The notes: generated by a model not told the origin, from the sequence alone. A stretch of 38,854 nt of DNA from an uncultured Pseudomonadota bacterium (GCA_949295085.1 CASFJS010000008.1:1-38854), one strand, 5' to 3'; positions 14,997-25,984 are shown, counted from the stretch's first letter. A program made the numbers and translations.

Positions 14997-17732
14997 ATGG
15001 CGCAAAAAATATGTTTGATTGACGGTTCGGGCTATATTTTCAGGGCTTTTTACGGCCTGCCGCCCCTGACCGCGCCGGATGGCACACCGGTCAATGCCGT
15101 CTACGGCTTTACCAATATGTTTTTGAAACTGACCGCCAAAATCCCCTGTGATTATTGTCTGGTTTTGTTTGACGCCAAGCGCCAAAATTTTCGCAACAAT
15201 ATTTTTGCGGCCTATAAAGGCACCCGCAAAGAAACACCGGAGGAGTTGATTCCGCAGTTTCCGCTGATTCGCGAGGCGGTGGATGTCCTAAACATCAGCT
15301 TTTTGGAGATGGAGGGCTTTGAGGCGGATGATTTGATTGCCACCTACGCCGCCAAAGCGCTCAAACAGGGGCTTGAGGTCGTGGTGGTTTCCGGCGATAA
15401 AGATTTAATGCAGCTGATTCGTCCCGGCGTTGAGTTCTATGACCCGATGAAAGACAAGTTTTTTACGCCCGAGGATGTCAAAGAAAAATTCGGCGTCTAT
15501 CCGGACAAAGTCGTTGAGGTACAGGCGCTCTCCGGCGACAGTATTGATAATGTTCCGGGAGTTCCGGGGATTGGTCCCAAAACCGCCGCCCAGCTGATTA
15601 ACGAATACGGCTCGGTTGAGGGGTTGTTGCAACACGCGGCGGAAATCAAGCAGGAAAAGCGCCGCCAGACGATTCTTGACAACGCCGAAAATGCCCGTAT
15701 CTCGCTGCAGCTGGTTACCTTAAAAGCCGATGTTCCGGTAACCCGGGAGCTGACGGAGTTTCATTGCCGTTGTCCCGAATCCGGTAAGCTGCACGCTTTT
15801 ATTGACAAATACGGTTTTAATTCGCTGAAAGCCCGTGCCGACAAATGGCTGGCCGAACGCTGTTCACGGGTTGAACATTTGGCGCCGCAACCGGTTGTCA
15901 AAAATTACCGCTTGGTGGATAGCGACGCTGCTTTGGCGGCTGTGGCCGCTCGTTTAAGCGCTGCGGGGCGCTTTGCTTTGGCGGTGGTGTCCGACGGCAC
16001 CAATCCCGTGTTTGATAAAATTGTAGCGGTTGCTTTTGCCGCCGCGCCGGGCGAGGCTTATTATGTTCCCTTAAGCATGGATTCGGTCGGTGAAAATATT
16101 GATTTGTTTACCGCCGCGCCGGCCGCCGCCGGAGTTTCCGATACGGCCTTTATCAAACATATTTATCCGTTGTTGCAAGACAACTCGATTCTCAAAATCG
16201 GCCATGATTTGAAATACGCCATGCACTTTATCACCCGTCGTTTTGGCGAAACGCCTTTTGCGCCTTATGACGATGTGGCGGTCATTTCTTATTGTCTGGA
16301 CAGCTCCGCCCATGGCCATGAGCTCAACACGCTGGCGGCGATGTTTATGGACGAGCCATTGCCGGCATTGGATACTTTGCTTGGTTCCGGCAAAAACAAA
16401 TTGAGCTTTGCCGCGCTGGATAAAGAGACGGCCAAAAACTATCTGGCCGGTCGCGCCGACTTTGCCTTAAGGCTTTATGATGTGCTCAAAACCCGCCTGA
16501 TTGCCGAAAAACGCCTGACCATCTACGAGGCTTTTGACCGCCCGTTGGTGCAGACGCTGTATAACATGGAAAACCGCGGCATCAAGGTCAACGCCGCCGA
16601 GCTCCGTGATTTAAGCGCTTATTTTGACGCCCGTATCAAAGAGCTTGAGGCCGAAATTTTTGCGCTGGCCGGCGAGGAATTCAATGTCGGCTCCCCCAGG
16701 CAAATCGGCGAAATTTTGTTTACCAAACAGGGCCTGAAAGGCAAGAAGACACCTTCCGGCGCTTGGGCAACCGGTGCCGATGTTCTGGAAGATTTGGCCG
16801 ATAACGGCGTTGAGCTGGCCGCCAGGATTCTCGACTGGCGCGAGGTCAGCAAGCTAAAGTCAACCTATACCGATTCTCTGTTCGGCCTGCTGGATAAAGA
16901 GGGCAGGGTGCACACCACCTATGCGCAAACCGTGGCCAATACCGGCCGGCTGGCTTCCAACAACCCCAATTTGCAAAATATCCCCGTCCGCAGCGAAGAC
17001 GGCCGTAAGATCCGCTCCTGTTTTATTGCCAAACCCGGCCACAAGCTCATATCCTGCGATTATTCTCAGGTTGAGCTGCGGCTGTTGGCCGATGTCGCCG
17101 ATGTCAAAAAGCTCAAAGAAGCCTTTGCCAAAGGCATCGATATTCACACCGCCACCGCCTCACACGTTTTCGGCGTGCCGCCGGAGGCGGTTGACGCCAA
17201 TCTGCGCCGCCATGCCAAAGCAATCAATTTTGGCATTGTTTATGGTATTTCGGCTTTTGGACTGGCCAAAAACATCGGTGTTTCCACCGCCGAGGCCAAA
17301 GCTTATATCGACGCCTATTTTGCCCAAATGCCGGAGATTAAGGCCTACATGGACAAAACAATCGCCTTTGCCCATGCCCGCGGCTATGTTGAAACGCCGT
17401 TCGGCCGTCGTTGTTCGGTTTTGGGCATTAACGACGCCAACAAACGCTTGGTTGCCAATGCCGAGCGCGCGGCCATCAACGCGCCGATTCAAGGCGGTGC
17501 CGCCGATATTATCAAACTGGCGATGAACAAAATCGAAAAAGTGCTGGCCGAAAAAAATATGCGCACCAAAATGCTCCTGCAGGTGCATGATGAGCTGGTT
17601 TTTGAATCTCCGGAAGATGAACTTAGTCAAGCCCTTGAAATTGTTAAATTTCACATGGAAAACATTGTTGATTCCTCGGTACCGTTCAAGGCCGAGGCCG
17701 GCGTCGGCCGAACCTGGACCGAAGCGCATTAA
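14997..17732 (+). CDS. polA: DNA polymerase I, with degenerate 3'-5' exonuclease site
   Basis: Repair and Okazaki-fragment polymerase of 911 residues. The N-terminal 5'-3' exonuclease (about 1-290) has intact acidic motifs (FEADDLIATY, VVSGDKDLMQL, SGDSIDNVPGVPGIGPKTA). The C-terminal polymerase has motif A DYSQVELRLLA (688-698), motif B RRHAKAINFGIVYG (737-750) and motif C QVHDEL (862-867). The middle 3'-5' exonuclease domain (about 305-500) keeps its fold outline but not its catalytic acids. Positions matching E. coli Asp355, Glu357, Asp424 and Asp501 align to Ala329, Val331, Ala408 and Arg486. Proofreading is therefore probably lost, as in Taq Pol I. AGAGG precedes the ATG. gyrB follows after 130 bp. 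Confidence 0.97.
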   Translation: MAQKICLIDGSGYIFRAFYGLPPLTAPDGTPVNAVYGFTNMFLKLTAKIPCDYCLVLFDAKRQNFRNNIFAAYKGTRKETPEELIPQFPLIREAVDVLNISFLEMEGFEADDLIATYAAKALKQGLEVVVVSGDKDLMQLIRPGVEFYDPMKDKFFTPEDVKEKFGVYPDKVVEVQALSGDSIDNVPGVPGIGPKTAAQLINEYGSVEGLLQHAAEIKQEKRRQTILDNAENARISLQLVTLKADVPVTRELTEFHCRCPESGKLHAFIDKYGFNSLKARADKWLAERCSRVEHLAPQPVVKNYRLVDSDAALAAVAARLSAAGRFALAVVSDGTNPVFDKIVAVAFAAAPGEAYYVPLSMDSVGENIDLFTAAPAAAGVSDTAFIKHIYPLLQDNSILKIGHDLKYAMHFITRRFGETPFAPYDDVAVISYCLDSSAHGHELNTLAAMFMDEPLPALDTLLGSGKNKLSFAALDKETAKNYLAGRADFALRLYDVLKTRLIAEKRLTIYEAFDRPLVQTLYNMENRGIKVNAAELRDLSAYFDARIKELEAEIFALAGEEFNVGSPRQIGEILFTKQGLKGKKTPSGAWATGADVLEDLADNGVELAARILDWREVSKLKSTYTDSLFGLLDKEGRVHTTYAQTVANTGRLASNNPNLQNIPVRSEDGRKIRSCFIAKPGHKLISCDYSQVELRLLADVADVKKLKEAFAKGIDIHTATASHVFGVPPEAVDANLRRHAKAINFGIVYGISAFGLAKNIGVSTAEAKAYIDAYFAQMPEIKAYMDKTIAFAHARGYVETPFGRRCSVLGINDANKRLVANAERAAINAPIQGGAADIIKLAMNKIEKVLAEKNMRTKMLLQVHDELVFESPEDELSQALEIVKFHMENIVDSSVPFKAEAGVGRTWTEAH

Positions 17733-17859
17733 AAAACGCTCCTCGTTGAGCCGTAAATTATGCACAAAACATCGGGAAAATTGCAAATTTTGCTATGCTT
17801 TTCGGGCAAAATGTTCTATATTTTTACCAGATTTTATTGCAGAAAAAAGGAAAAAATAA

Positions 17860-20292
<2,433 letters not shown>

Positions 20293-20302
20293 GCAAAGCA
20301 GA

Positions 20303-20348
20303 CAAAAAACCCCGAAGATTGCGGTGGCAATTTTCGGGGAAGGTTTTT
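20303..20348. terminator. Bidirectional Rho-independent terminator between gyrB and a small gene
   Basis: A 13-bp stem (20310-20322 with 20327-20339, one G-T wobble) begins CCCCGAA and closes on a GGTG loop. It is flanked by an A-run at 20304-20309 and a T-run at 20344-20348. It can end gyrB transcripts on the plus strand and the 79-residue protein gene (stop at 20347) on the minus strand. Confidence 0.9.
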
Positions 20349-20586
20349 ATTTCCTTTTTTCTGAGGGAACCTCTTCGTCGTCCAGGAACTTCAGTTCCCA
20401 TCGGTGAAGAGTCGTACAATACACGGGTATGCTCCTTTTCTTTTTGCCGGAGCATTCCCTCATCTTGGCCAACATAGCCTCCTCCTCTCGGATGTACCTA
20501 TCGTCCTCCACGAACAGGTAAACGAAGCCAATTATAATCGTCGCCAATAAAAGCAGGCCGACGATAAAAATTGCGGTGATATTCAT
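20347..20586 (-). CDS. Small single-pass membrane protein, unknown function
   Basis: A 79-residue ORF with an N-terminal membrane helix (MNITAIFIVGLLLLATIIIG, about 3-25) and a charged cytoplasmic or periplasmic tail containing two Cys (KMRECSGKKKRS and VYCTTLHRW). An in-frame TAA stands five codons upstream, so this ATG is the first possible start. There is no Shine-Dalgarno; the leader is A/T-rich (AAAAATTAAAAAAT). That leader style is more common in Bacteroidetes, so transfer is conceivable but unproven. The well-formed terminator directly after its stop supports a real transcript. No family is recognised. Confidence 0.5.
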   Translation of the reverse strand: MNITAIFIVGLLLLATIIIGFVYLFVEDDRYIREEEAMLAKMRECSGKKKRSIPVYCTTLHRWELKFLDDEEVPSEKRK

Positions 20587-20754
20587 ATTTTTTAATTTTT
20601 AGGGGTTAATATTCCGGTTAAAGATAAGGAAAAATTTTTATGAGCGAACACGCACCCACAAAACAAAACCCACCGCACAATTCTATCCACAATAATTCCT
20701 TACAATATTAATTGTACCATTTTTTGCAACACATACAGATGAGCTTAAATCAGT
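20587..20754. other. AT-rich spacer with a DnaA-box-like site and a short inverted repeat
   Basis: This 168-bp gap lies between nadE and the small membrane protein gene. It contains CTATCCACA at 20683-20691, which differs from the DnaA box TTATCCACA at one base. It also contains the inverted repeat TACAAT-ATTA-ATTGTA at 20701-20716. A plus-strand 23-codon ORF starts at 20640 with AAGGA 8 bp upstream and ends in TAA at 20711. None of these has proven function. No terminator for nadE was seen. Confidence 0.4.
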
Positions 20755-21534
20755 CTAGAGTTTTAAGGCCGGCGGGGTTTGCTCTCGTTTGAACGCCTGA
20801 GCCTGATAACGTTTGACAACATCTTCCACCGTGACCGCGTCAAAACCGTCCGCCACAATTTGCGCCGCCGTCCGGTGTTCATCAATATGGCGCCGCAGAA
20901 TCTTATCCAAAACCGCATAAGGCGGCAGCGCGTCTTCGTCTTTTTGTTCCTCTGCCAGTTCGGCCGTCGGCGCCCGCGAAACAACCTCGGCCGGCAGCAC
21001 CATGCTTTGGCTGTTGCGCCATCTGGCCAGTTCAAAAATCTCCGATTTATAAAGTCCGGCAATCGGCGCCAAACCGCCGCAGGTATCGCCATAGAGCGTG
21101 CAATAGCCCATCGCCAGCTCCGATTTATTGCCGCAGGCCAAAACCAAATACCGGTATTGGTTGGAAAGAGCCATCAGAATTTTGCCGCGTTCGCGCGCTT
21201 GCAGGTTCTCGATAACAATGGTTTTCGGCGTCTCGCCGAATATTTCCGCCAACAATTTGGTTTGCGCCGCAATCGTCGGCTGAAGATCAACAATCTTGTA
21301 ATCCAGCTTGTTGAGCGCGGCAATTTCCGCGGCGATTTTAAGGCTCAACGCGGAAGTGTAGCGGGTCTTCATCATCAGGGCATGAACCTGTCCGCCGCCC
21401 AGCGCCTCGGCCGCCGCCACCGCTACAATGGCGGAATCAAGCCCGCCGGAAAGCCCCAATACAGCCTCGCTAAAGTTGTTGTCAAAACAAAAGCGGCGAA
21501 TACCGCTGACCAGATTATTCCAAATTTGCTGCAT
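20755..21534 (-). CDS. nadE: NAD synthetase, synthetase domain only (glutamine-dependent type)
   Basis: Makes NAD from deamido-NAD, ATP and a nitrogen donor. The 259 residues match the C-terminal synthetase half of glutamine-dependent NadE: P-loop GLSGGLDSAIVA (27-38), MMKTRYTSALS, NLQARERGKILMALSNQ, CGNKSELAMGYCTLYGD and a C-terminal KREQTPPALKL. The usual N-terminal nitrilase (glutaminase) domain of about 270 residues is absent, and the 163 bp upstream cannot hold it. The gene has a near-perfect promoter and an AGGAG ribosome site, so it does not look like a decayed fragment. It may use free ammonia or a separate glutaminase. Confidence 0.92.
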   Translation of the reverse strand: MQQIWNNLVSGIRRFCFDNNFSEAVLGLSGGLDSAIVAVAAAEALGGGQVHALMMKTRYTSALSLKIAAEIAALNKLDYKIVDLQPTIAAQTKLLAEIFGETPKTIVIENLQARERGKILMALSNQYRYLVLACGNKSELAMGYCTLYGDTCGGLAPIAGLYKSEIFELARWRNSQSMVLPAEVVSRAPTAELAEEQKDEDALPPYAVLDKILRRHIDEHRTAAQIVADGFDAVTVEDVVKRYQAQAFKREQTPPALKL

Positions 21535-21572
21535 GAGACGTCTCCTCTTTCCTTAAACTCGGGTTTGCCATA

Positions 21573-21601
21573 ATTATAAAAGCGCTTTTGCCGTTTGCCA
21601 A
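21573..21601 (-). promoter_or_regulatory. Strong sigma70-type promoter of nadE
   Basis: On the minus strand TTGGCA (21601-21596), a 17-bp spacer and a perfect TATAAT (21578-21573). The predicted start near 21566 is about 32 bases before the nadE ATG. Confidence 0.7.
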
Positions 21602-21637
21602 GCCGCTTTGTTGAAAATTTTGCGCCCGACAAATATA

Positions 21638-21665
21638 TTGACTAACGCTAATCTTCGCTTAAACT
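21638..21665 (+). promoter_or_regulatory. Putative porin promoter
   Basis: TTGACT (21638-21643) and TAAACT (21660-21665) are spaced by 16 bp, 32 bp before the porin ATG. It is back-to-back with the nadE promoter. Confidence 0.45.
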
Positions 21666-21697
21666 AAAACAAGGTTTTTCAAAAAAAAGAGCAAAAA

Positions 21698-22774
21698 ATG
21701 AAAATAAAATATCTGGTTTTATTGTTAGGGTTGTCGGCGGCTTTGCCCGTCCGCGCCGGCGATTGGTCTTATGACCTTGAGGGGCACGCGCGCACCCTTT
21801 ACGGCTACAGCGATGTCAAAAAACACCATCACGGTATCGGCGCCGGCTGGCTGGCCTCGTCTGTCGGCTATGAGTTTGACAACGGCGCCGCCGCAAGCCT
21901 GCACGCCGATTTCTATGTCGGTATTGACCGCGAGTTGCAGAATTATAATCAGGGCCGCTGGGGCGAAGAAGTTTACGGTATTGTCGATTCGGCTTATGGC
22001 CAGCTGATGTTGGGGCAGGTTTTCAACGTTGCCTCGTTGTTTCATAACGGGGCACCGGCGGTGGGGGCTTTTGCCGCCAATACCGATATTGTTGACTTTA
22101 TCGCCAACCCCAACTGGCGCCGCACGGACAAAGAAACCAAATTTGCCACCCTGACCGCCACCGATATCAACACCGACGGCGTCGCGCCCAAAATCAGCTA
22201 TATCTCACCGGAATTTTACGGCGCCGCGGTAGGTTTTTCTTATATGCCCGACAGTGACAACCGCCGCGGCCTGATAAACAAACACGCCGGCTATGCCCAT
22301 GATGACGGTTTTGTCGGTGCCGCCTATTTTGATCATGACTGGGGCACTTTTTACAGCAAAGCCTCGGTCGGCTATGCCCAATATCACGGCAACGACAAAG
22401 AATATTCCGCCGCGCTTAACCTAAGCCGCGGCAACTGGAATATCGGCGGCGGTTTTCGCAAAACCTATATTGACGGTGAGAACAAATCAACGCCGAACAG
22501 ACTCTTGCCGCCCGATTTTGACGGCTACCGCGAAGGCTGTGCCTGGAATATCGGCTTGGGCTACGAAATCGGGCCTTTTGCCTCGGCTTTGACATATTTT
22601 GACAGCAAGGCCGATAACGCGGACAACCGCAACAAAATAGTTGCCTTTTCCAACCAATATGACTTTAATAAATATATTGATATTTATGCGGCCGCCGCTT
22701 ATGTCGACTATGATGCCGCGGGCGAGAGTGAAACAGGTTGGGCGGTGGTTGCCGGTTTGGGAGTAAGTTTTTAA
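21698..22774 (+). CDS. Outer-membrane porin
   Basis: A 358-residue beta-barrel protein that should form a diffusion channel in the outer membrane. A signal peptide (1-20, MKIKYLVLLLGLSAALPVRA) is followed by GDWSYDLEGHARTLYGY, a typical first strand. Alternating aromatic/polar strands run throughout, with turns rich in Asp, Asn and Gly, and the chain ends in Phe (AGLGVSF), the usual outer-membrane assembly signal. It resembles the Gram-negative porin family (Porin_4-like); the substrate is unknown. The stop TAA shares its last base with the ATG of the following regulator gene, suggesting translational coupling. Confidence 0.88.
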   Translation: MKIKYLVLLLGLSAALPVRAGDWSYDLEGHARTLYGYSDVKKHHHGIGAGWLASSVGYEFDNGAAASLHADFYVGIDRELQNYNQGRWGEEVYGIVDSAYGQLMLGQVFNVASLFHNGAPAVGAFAANTDIVDFIANPNWRRTDKETKFATLTATDINTDGVAPKISYISPEFYGAAVGFSYMPDSDNRRGLINKHAGYAHDDGFVGAAYFDHDWGTFYSKASVGYAQYHGNDKEYSAALNLSRGNWNIGGGFRKTYIDGENKSTPNRLLPPDFDGYREGCAWNIGLGYEIGPFASALTYFDSKADNADNRNKIVAFSNQYDFNKYIDIYAAAAYVDYDAAGESETGWAVVAGLGVSF

Positions 22775-23388
22775 TGCCGAATATTTTGCTCATATCGGAT
22801 AACGAGGTTTTTAAGACGGATCTTTTGGATCAAATAAGTTACCACGCGCCGGAGTTTAATATTATTGAAGAGGGCGCGGACAAAGCCGATGTTATTGTTG
22901 TTGATGAAAACAAAAATGCTTTGCAGGAGTTGTCAGTCAAAGAGCTTAAAGCGCCGCTGATTTTTTTGGCCTCAAAAGACGATTCGCCGGCAGACGTCTA
23001 CCAGGTATTGGAAAAGCCTTTTGTTCTGAGCCGTTTTTTGGACGCCATCAAAGCCGCTATTAATATTTTTGAAAATTCGGCCGACGGTTGTCTGGAGTTT
23101 AACCGCTATATCCTTTATCCGACGCGTAAAGAAATTTTAAATTGTCGCAATGACGTCATAACCAAACTGACCGAAAAAGAGGTGGCGATTATTAAGTATT
23201 TGTATAAAAACCAAGGTCATATTGTCAGCAAAAACGACCTGATGCAGGAAGTTTGGGGCTATGCCGCCGATGTTGCCACCCACACGGTCGAAACGCATAT
23301 TTATCGTCTGCGGCAAAAGGTAGAGCAAAACAACGCCGAGGCGCAGTTGATTTTGACTTCCGACGGCGGTTATCAGCTTAAAATCTAA
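22774..23388 (+). CDS. OmpR-type winged-helix regulator with a condensed receiver domain
   Basis: A 204-residue transcription regulator. The C-terminal winged helix (about 105-204) is a clear OmpR/PhoB type (LTEKEVAIIKYLYKNQGHIVS, shown as 132-152, then THTVETHIYRLRQKV and LTSDGGYQLKI). The N-terminal receiver is short (about 95 residues). A possible phospho-acceptor Asp44 sits in VIVVDENKN, the acidic pair is only Asp9-Asn10, and the conserved Lys is Lys81 in EKPF. The Thr/Ser switch reads FLASKDD. It may therefore work weakly or without phosphorylation. I chose ATG 22774 because MPNILLIS starts the first receiver strand; the frame from 22738 runs inside the porin. No partner kinase is in the window. 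Confidence 0.87.
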   Translation: MPNILLISDNEVFKTDLLDQISYHAPEFNIIEEGADKADVIVVDENKNALQELSVKELKAPLIFLASKDDSPADVYQVLEKPFVLSRFLDAIKAAINIFENSADGCLEFNRYILYPTRKEILNCRNDVITKLTEKEVAIIKYLYKNQGHIVSKNDLMQEVWGYAADVATHTVETHIYRLRQKVEQNNAEAQLILTSDGGYQLKI

Positions 23389-23436
23389 AAGTTGTTTATT
23401 TCTCCGCTTTTTAAAAACAGTAAAAGACTTCTGAGC

Positions 23437-23466
23437 CCTGCCAGAAATGCTCGGCAAGAAGGCAGG
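23437..23466. repeat. Short inverted repeat between the regulator and lon-like genes
   Basis: CCTGCC (23437-23442) pairs with GGCAGG (23461-23466) around an 18-base loop that has its own TGCC/GGCA pairing. It lies in the 110-bp convergent gap. Neither side has a strong T-run; minus-strand reading gives scattered T-rich sequence further on. It may be a weak terminator. Confidence 0.3.
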
Positions 23467-23498
23467 AGATTAAAACTTAACCCGTTCCGAAAGAGGTA

Positions 23499-25928
23499 TT
23501 ACAGACACCCGTGTGTTTCTTTGGCATAACGGGCATAACATTTGTAAAAATGATTAAGCCCCTGTTGTACGGCGTAATTGACGCTCTTTTTAGGATAATT
23601 GCCGTTTTTATCGGCAACGCCGGCCTTGATTCCGGTCAAAATTTCAATACCGTCGTCAACCGTATCCACGGCATAAATATTGAATTTTCCGTCTTCAACC
23701 GCTTGGACGACATCTTCGCGCAACATCAAATCCGCCACGTTGGTCCGCGGAATAATCACGCCTTGATCGCCGGTCAGTCCCTGATGTTGGCAGACATCAA
23801 AAAAGCCCTCGATTTTTTCATTAACCCCGCCGATCGGCTGAACCTCGCCAAACTGGTTGATAGAACCGGTTACGGCAATATTTTGTTTAATCGGGATTCC
23901 CGATATTGCCGAAAGCAGGCAGTAGTATTCGGTTGAGGAGGCACTGTCGCCGTCCACCCCGCCGTAAGACTGCTCAAACACGATTGAGGCGGTCAGAGAC
24001 AACGGGCTGTATTTGGCAAAACGATTGGCGATAAGACTTTCAAGAATAAGCACGCCTTTACTGTGTATCGGGCCGCTCATCTCAACCTCGCGCTCGATAT
24101 TGATAAATTCGCCTTTGCCGATTCGCACCTGAGCGGTAATCCGAGCCGGCTTGCCAAAACTGGTGCGCGAAAAATTATAAACCACCAAACCGTTAATCTG
24201 GCCGATTTTTTTGCCTTTGATATCAATCAAAATCGTGCCTTTGTCAATTTGCTCCAGCATGGCTTCTCTGATACGGCCGCTGCGGTAAATTTGGGCATTA
24301 ATGGCTTGGTCGATATGGTTTTTGCCGATATGGTTGGATTTGGATTTGCGCGCCCAGTAATCCGCTTCGCGCAGCAAATCGCCGATGGAAGAAATATGCG
24401 CCGTCAGTTTTTCGGAGCTCTCGGCCAACCGCGACGAATATTCGATAACTTTGGCTACCGCTTGACGGTTGAGCGAGCGCAAATGCTTTTTCTTGGACAG
24501 GGAGCCGATAAGCTTGGCATATTCAACTTCGTTTTCTTTGGTGCGATCCATAAGCATGCCGAAATCAGCCTCGACTTTGAAATAATCCGAGAAATCGGGA
24601 TCGCGTTCGCTTAAGAGTTCATAAAGTTCGGCATCGCCGGTCAAAATGATTTTAACCTGAAGCGGTATCGGCTGCGGATCAAGCGAGATAGTGGTAAAAG
24701 AGGTATCTTCGCTGGGCGGCTCAATCTTAATGAGTTTGGAGGCGATAGCGCGCTTAAGAGAATCCCAGGCAAAGGGCTGCATCAACATCTTGCGGGCATC
24801 AATCAGCAAAAAGCCGCCGTTGGCCTGATGCAAAGCGCCGGCTTTAATTAAGGTAAAGTCGGTCAGCAAAGCGCCGTACTGCTGGATTCGCTCAACCTTG
24901 CCGACCAGGTTGCCTTGTGTCGGGTGGTCAAGATGAATAATCGGCGCGCCGGCACCGGGCTCGTTTTTGACAATAACATTGACTTTGAACTTGGTATATT
25001 TATCTTCTTCCGGCTGTTTGATTTTCGACAACAGAGCGCTCAAAGGATCCTCACCATCGGCCGGAGCGGTCGTTTCGGCAGTAGGCAAAAATTCCTCAAC
25101 ATTTTCCAGAATATATTTTTGAATACGTTTCAAGAAATCGTTGGCTTGTTTGTGTCCTTTGTATTTGGCATGCAATTCGTCAATCGGGCCTTTAACCGCT
25201 TCTTTCAAAAAGCGGAGCCGCAAGCGGTTTGTTTCATCGCGCTGTTTGTCTTCCCAGGCCGGCAAATCCTGTGCCGAATTTTCAATCTCGGCCTGCATTT
25301 GGTTTAAGTCTTCAATCAGTTGCTTTTTTTCGTCTTCGGGTAGTTCTTCAAAAGCCTCAGGGCTCAGGACTTCGCCGTTTTTGACCGGCGCTACCACCAG
25401 CCCGACCGGCATGTGCAACAGCGAAACACTTTTGCCCTTGGCCTTTTTTTGCAGCATTTTGATGTATTTTTCTTTGGATTGCTTATATTTTTCCTGAATA
25501 ATATTCAAGCCGGCCTTGTATTCGTCGCTTTCAAAAATAGCCGGAATGGCAACGGCAAAGTTTTCAATCAGTTTATCAATATCTTTGGCAAAATCGGTCG
25601 CTGTACCGGCCGGAAAAGATATGGCCAGAGGTTTATACGGCTCGTCAAAATTATAAACATAAGCCCAGTCATCCGGTGTCGGGCGTTTTTTGGCCTCTTT
25701 GGCAAGCACGCGTTTGACCAGAGAGCTTTTGCCGGTTCCCTCAGGGCCGAGACAAAACAGATTATAGCCTTTTGACTGGATGTTAATGCCGATTTCAACC
25801 GCGGCCAACGCCCGATCTTGCCCCAAAGCCGAGAGTCTTTCTTCCAGTTCGGCGGTGGAAGAAAACTTAAATTTTTGCGGATCGCAGTGGGCGTATAGTT
25901 GGTTTGGCTGTAATTTGCTTATGCTCAT
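23499..25928 (-). CDS. LonB/YcbZ-type ATP-dependent protease
   Basis: An 809-residue protein of the LonB-like family (AAA_32 plus Lon catalytic domain). It has a Walker A at 61-68 (GPEGTGKS), a long charged helical insert (about 170-330), and AAA elements such as NGGFLLIDARKML and LKVKIILTGD-like strands (PLQVKIILTGDAELYELL). The C-terminal peptidase has the Ser662-Lys705 dyad in DGDSASS and GGVNEKIEGF, 43 residues apart as in Lon. It lacks the N-terminal substrate domain of LonA. I chose ATG 25928, with AGGGG upstream, over 26120, since MSISKLQPNQLYAHCDP is the conserved start. It probably degrades selected cytoplasmic proteins. Confidence 0.93.
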   Translation of the reverse strand: MSISKLQPNQLYAHCDPQKFKFSSTAELEERLSALGQDRALAAVEIGINIQSKGYNLFCLGPEGTGKSSLVKRVLAKEAKKRPTPDDWAYVYNFDEPYKPLAISFPAGTATDFAKDIDKLIENFAVAIPAIFESDEYKAGLNIIQEKYKQSKEKYIKMLQKKAKGKSVSLLHMPVGLVVAPVKNGEVLSPEAFEELPEDEKKQLIEDLNQMQAEIENSAQDLPAWEDKQRDETNRLRLRFLKEAVKGPIDELHAKYKGHKQANDFLKRIQKYILENVEEFLPTAETTAPADGEDPLSALLSKIKQPEEDKYTKFKVNVIVKNEPGAGAPIIHLDHPTQGNLVGKVERIQQYGALLTDFTLIKAGALHQANGGFLLIDARKMLMQPFAWDSLKRAIASKLIKIEPPSEDTSFTTISLDPQPIPLQVKIILTGDAELYELLSERDPDFSDYFKVEADFGMLMDRTKENEVEYAKLIGSLSKKKHLRSLNRQAVAKVIEYSSRLAESSEKLTAHISSIGDLLREADYWARKSKSNHIGKNHIDQAINAQIYRSGRIREAMLEQIDKGTILIDIKGKKIGQINGLVVYNFSRTSFGKPARITAQVRIGKGEFINIEREVEMSGPIHSKGVLILESLIANRFAKYSPLSLTASIVFEQSYGGVDGDSASSTEYYCLLSAISGIPIKQNIAVTGSINQFGEVQPIGGVNEKIEGFFDVCQHQGLTGDQGVIIPRTNVADLMLREDVVQAVEDGKFNIYAVDTVDDGIEILTGIKAGVADKNGNYPKKSVNYAVQQGLNHFYKCYARYAKETHGCL

Positions 25929-25955
25929 AGTAAAAACCCCTACAATATTAAATTT

Positions 25956-25984
25956 TTGGTAAACTATTATCAGCATAATAAAAC
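25956..25984 (+). promoter_or_regulatory. Promoter candidate for the membrane TPR gene
   Basis: TTGGTA (25956-25961) and TAAAAC (25979-25984) are 17 bp apart, about 38 bp before the ATG at 26022, in the divergent spacer with the Lon-like gene. Confidence 0.35.

Noticed and set aside
17733..17760. GCTC/GAGC hairpin as a polA terminator
   Set aside because: Only a 4-bp stem and no T-run after it.
16921..17786. Long alternative-frame ORFs over polA, including a 208-codon one on the minus strand
   Set aside because: They lie wholly or mostly inside polA, which has complete family motifs; GC-rich codons create long shadows.
20755..21534. nadE as a pseudogene fragment
   Set aside because: The frame is intact, the P-loop and other motifs are present, and promoter and ribosome site are strong.
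20779..21573. 264-codon plus-strand ORF antisense to nadE
   Set aside because: It mirrors nadE codons, has no family features, and ends inside the nadE promoter.
24063..24614. 183-codon plus-strand ORF antisense to the Lon-like gene
   Set aside because: It overlaps a fully conserved region of the protease and shows no independent signal.
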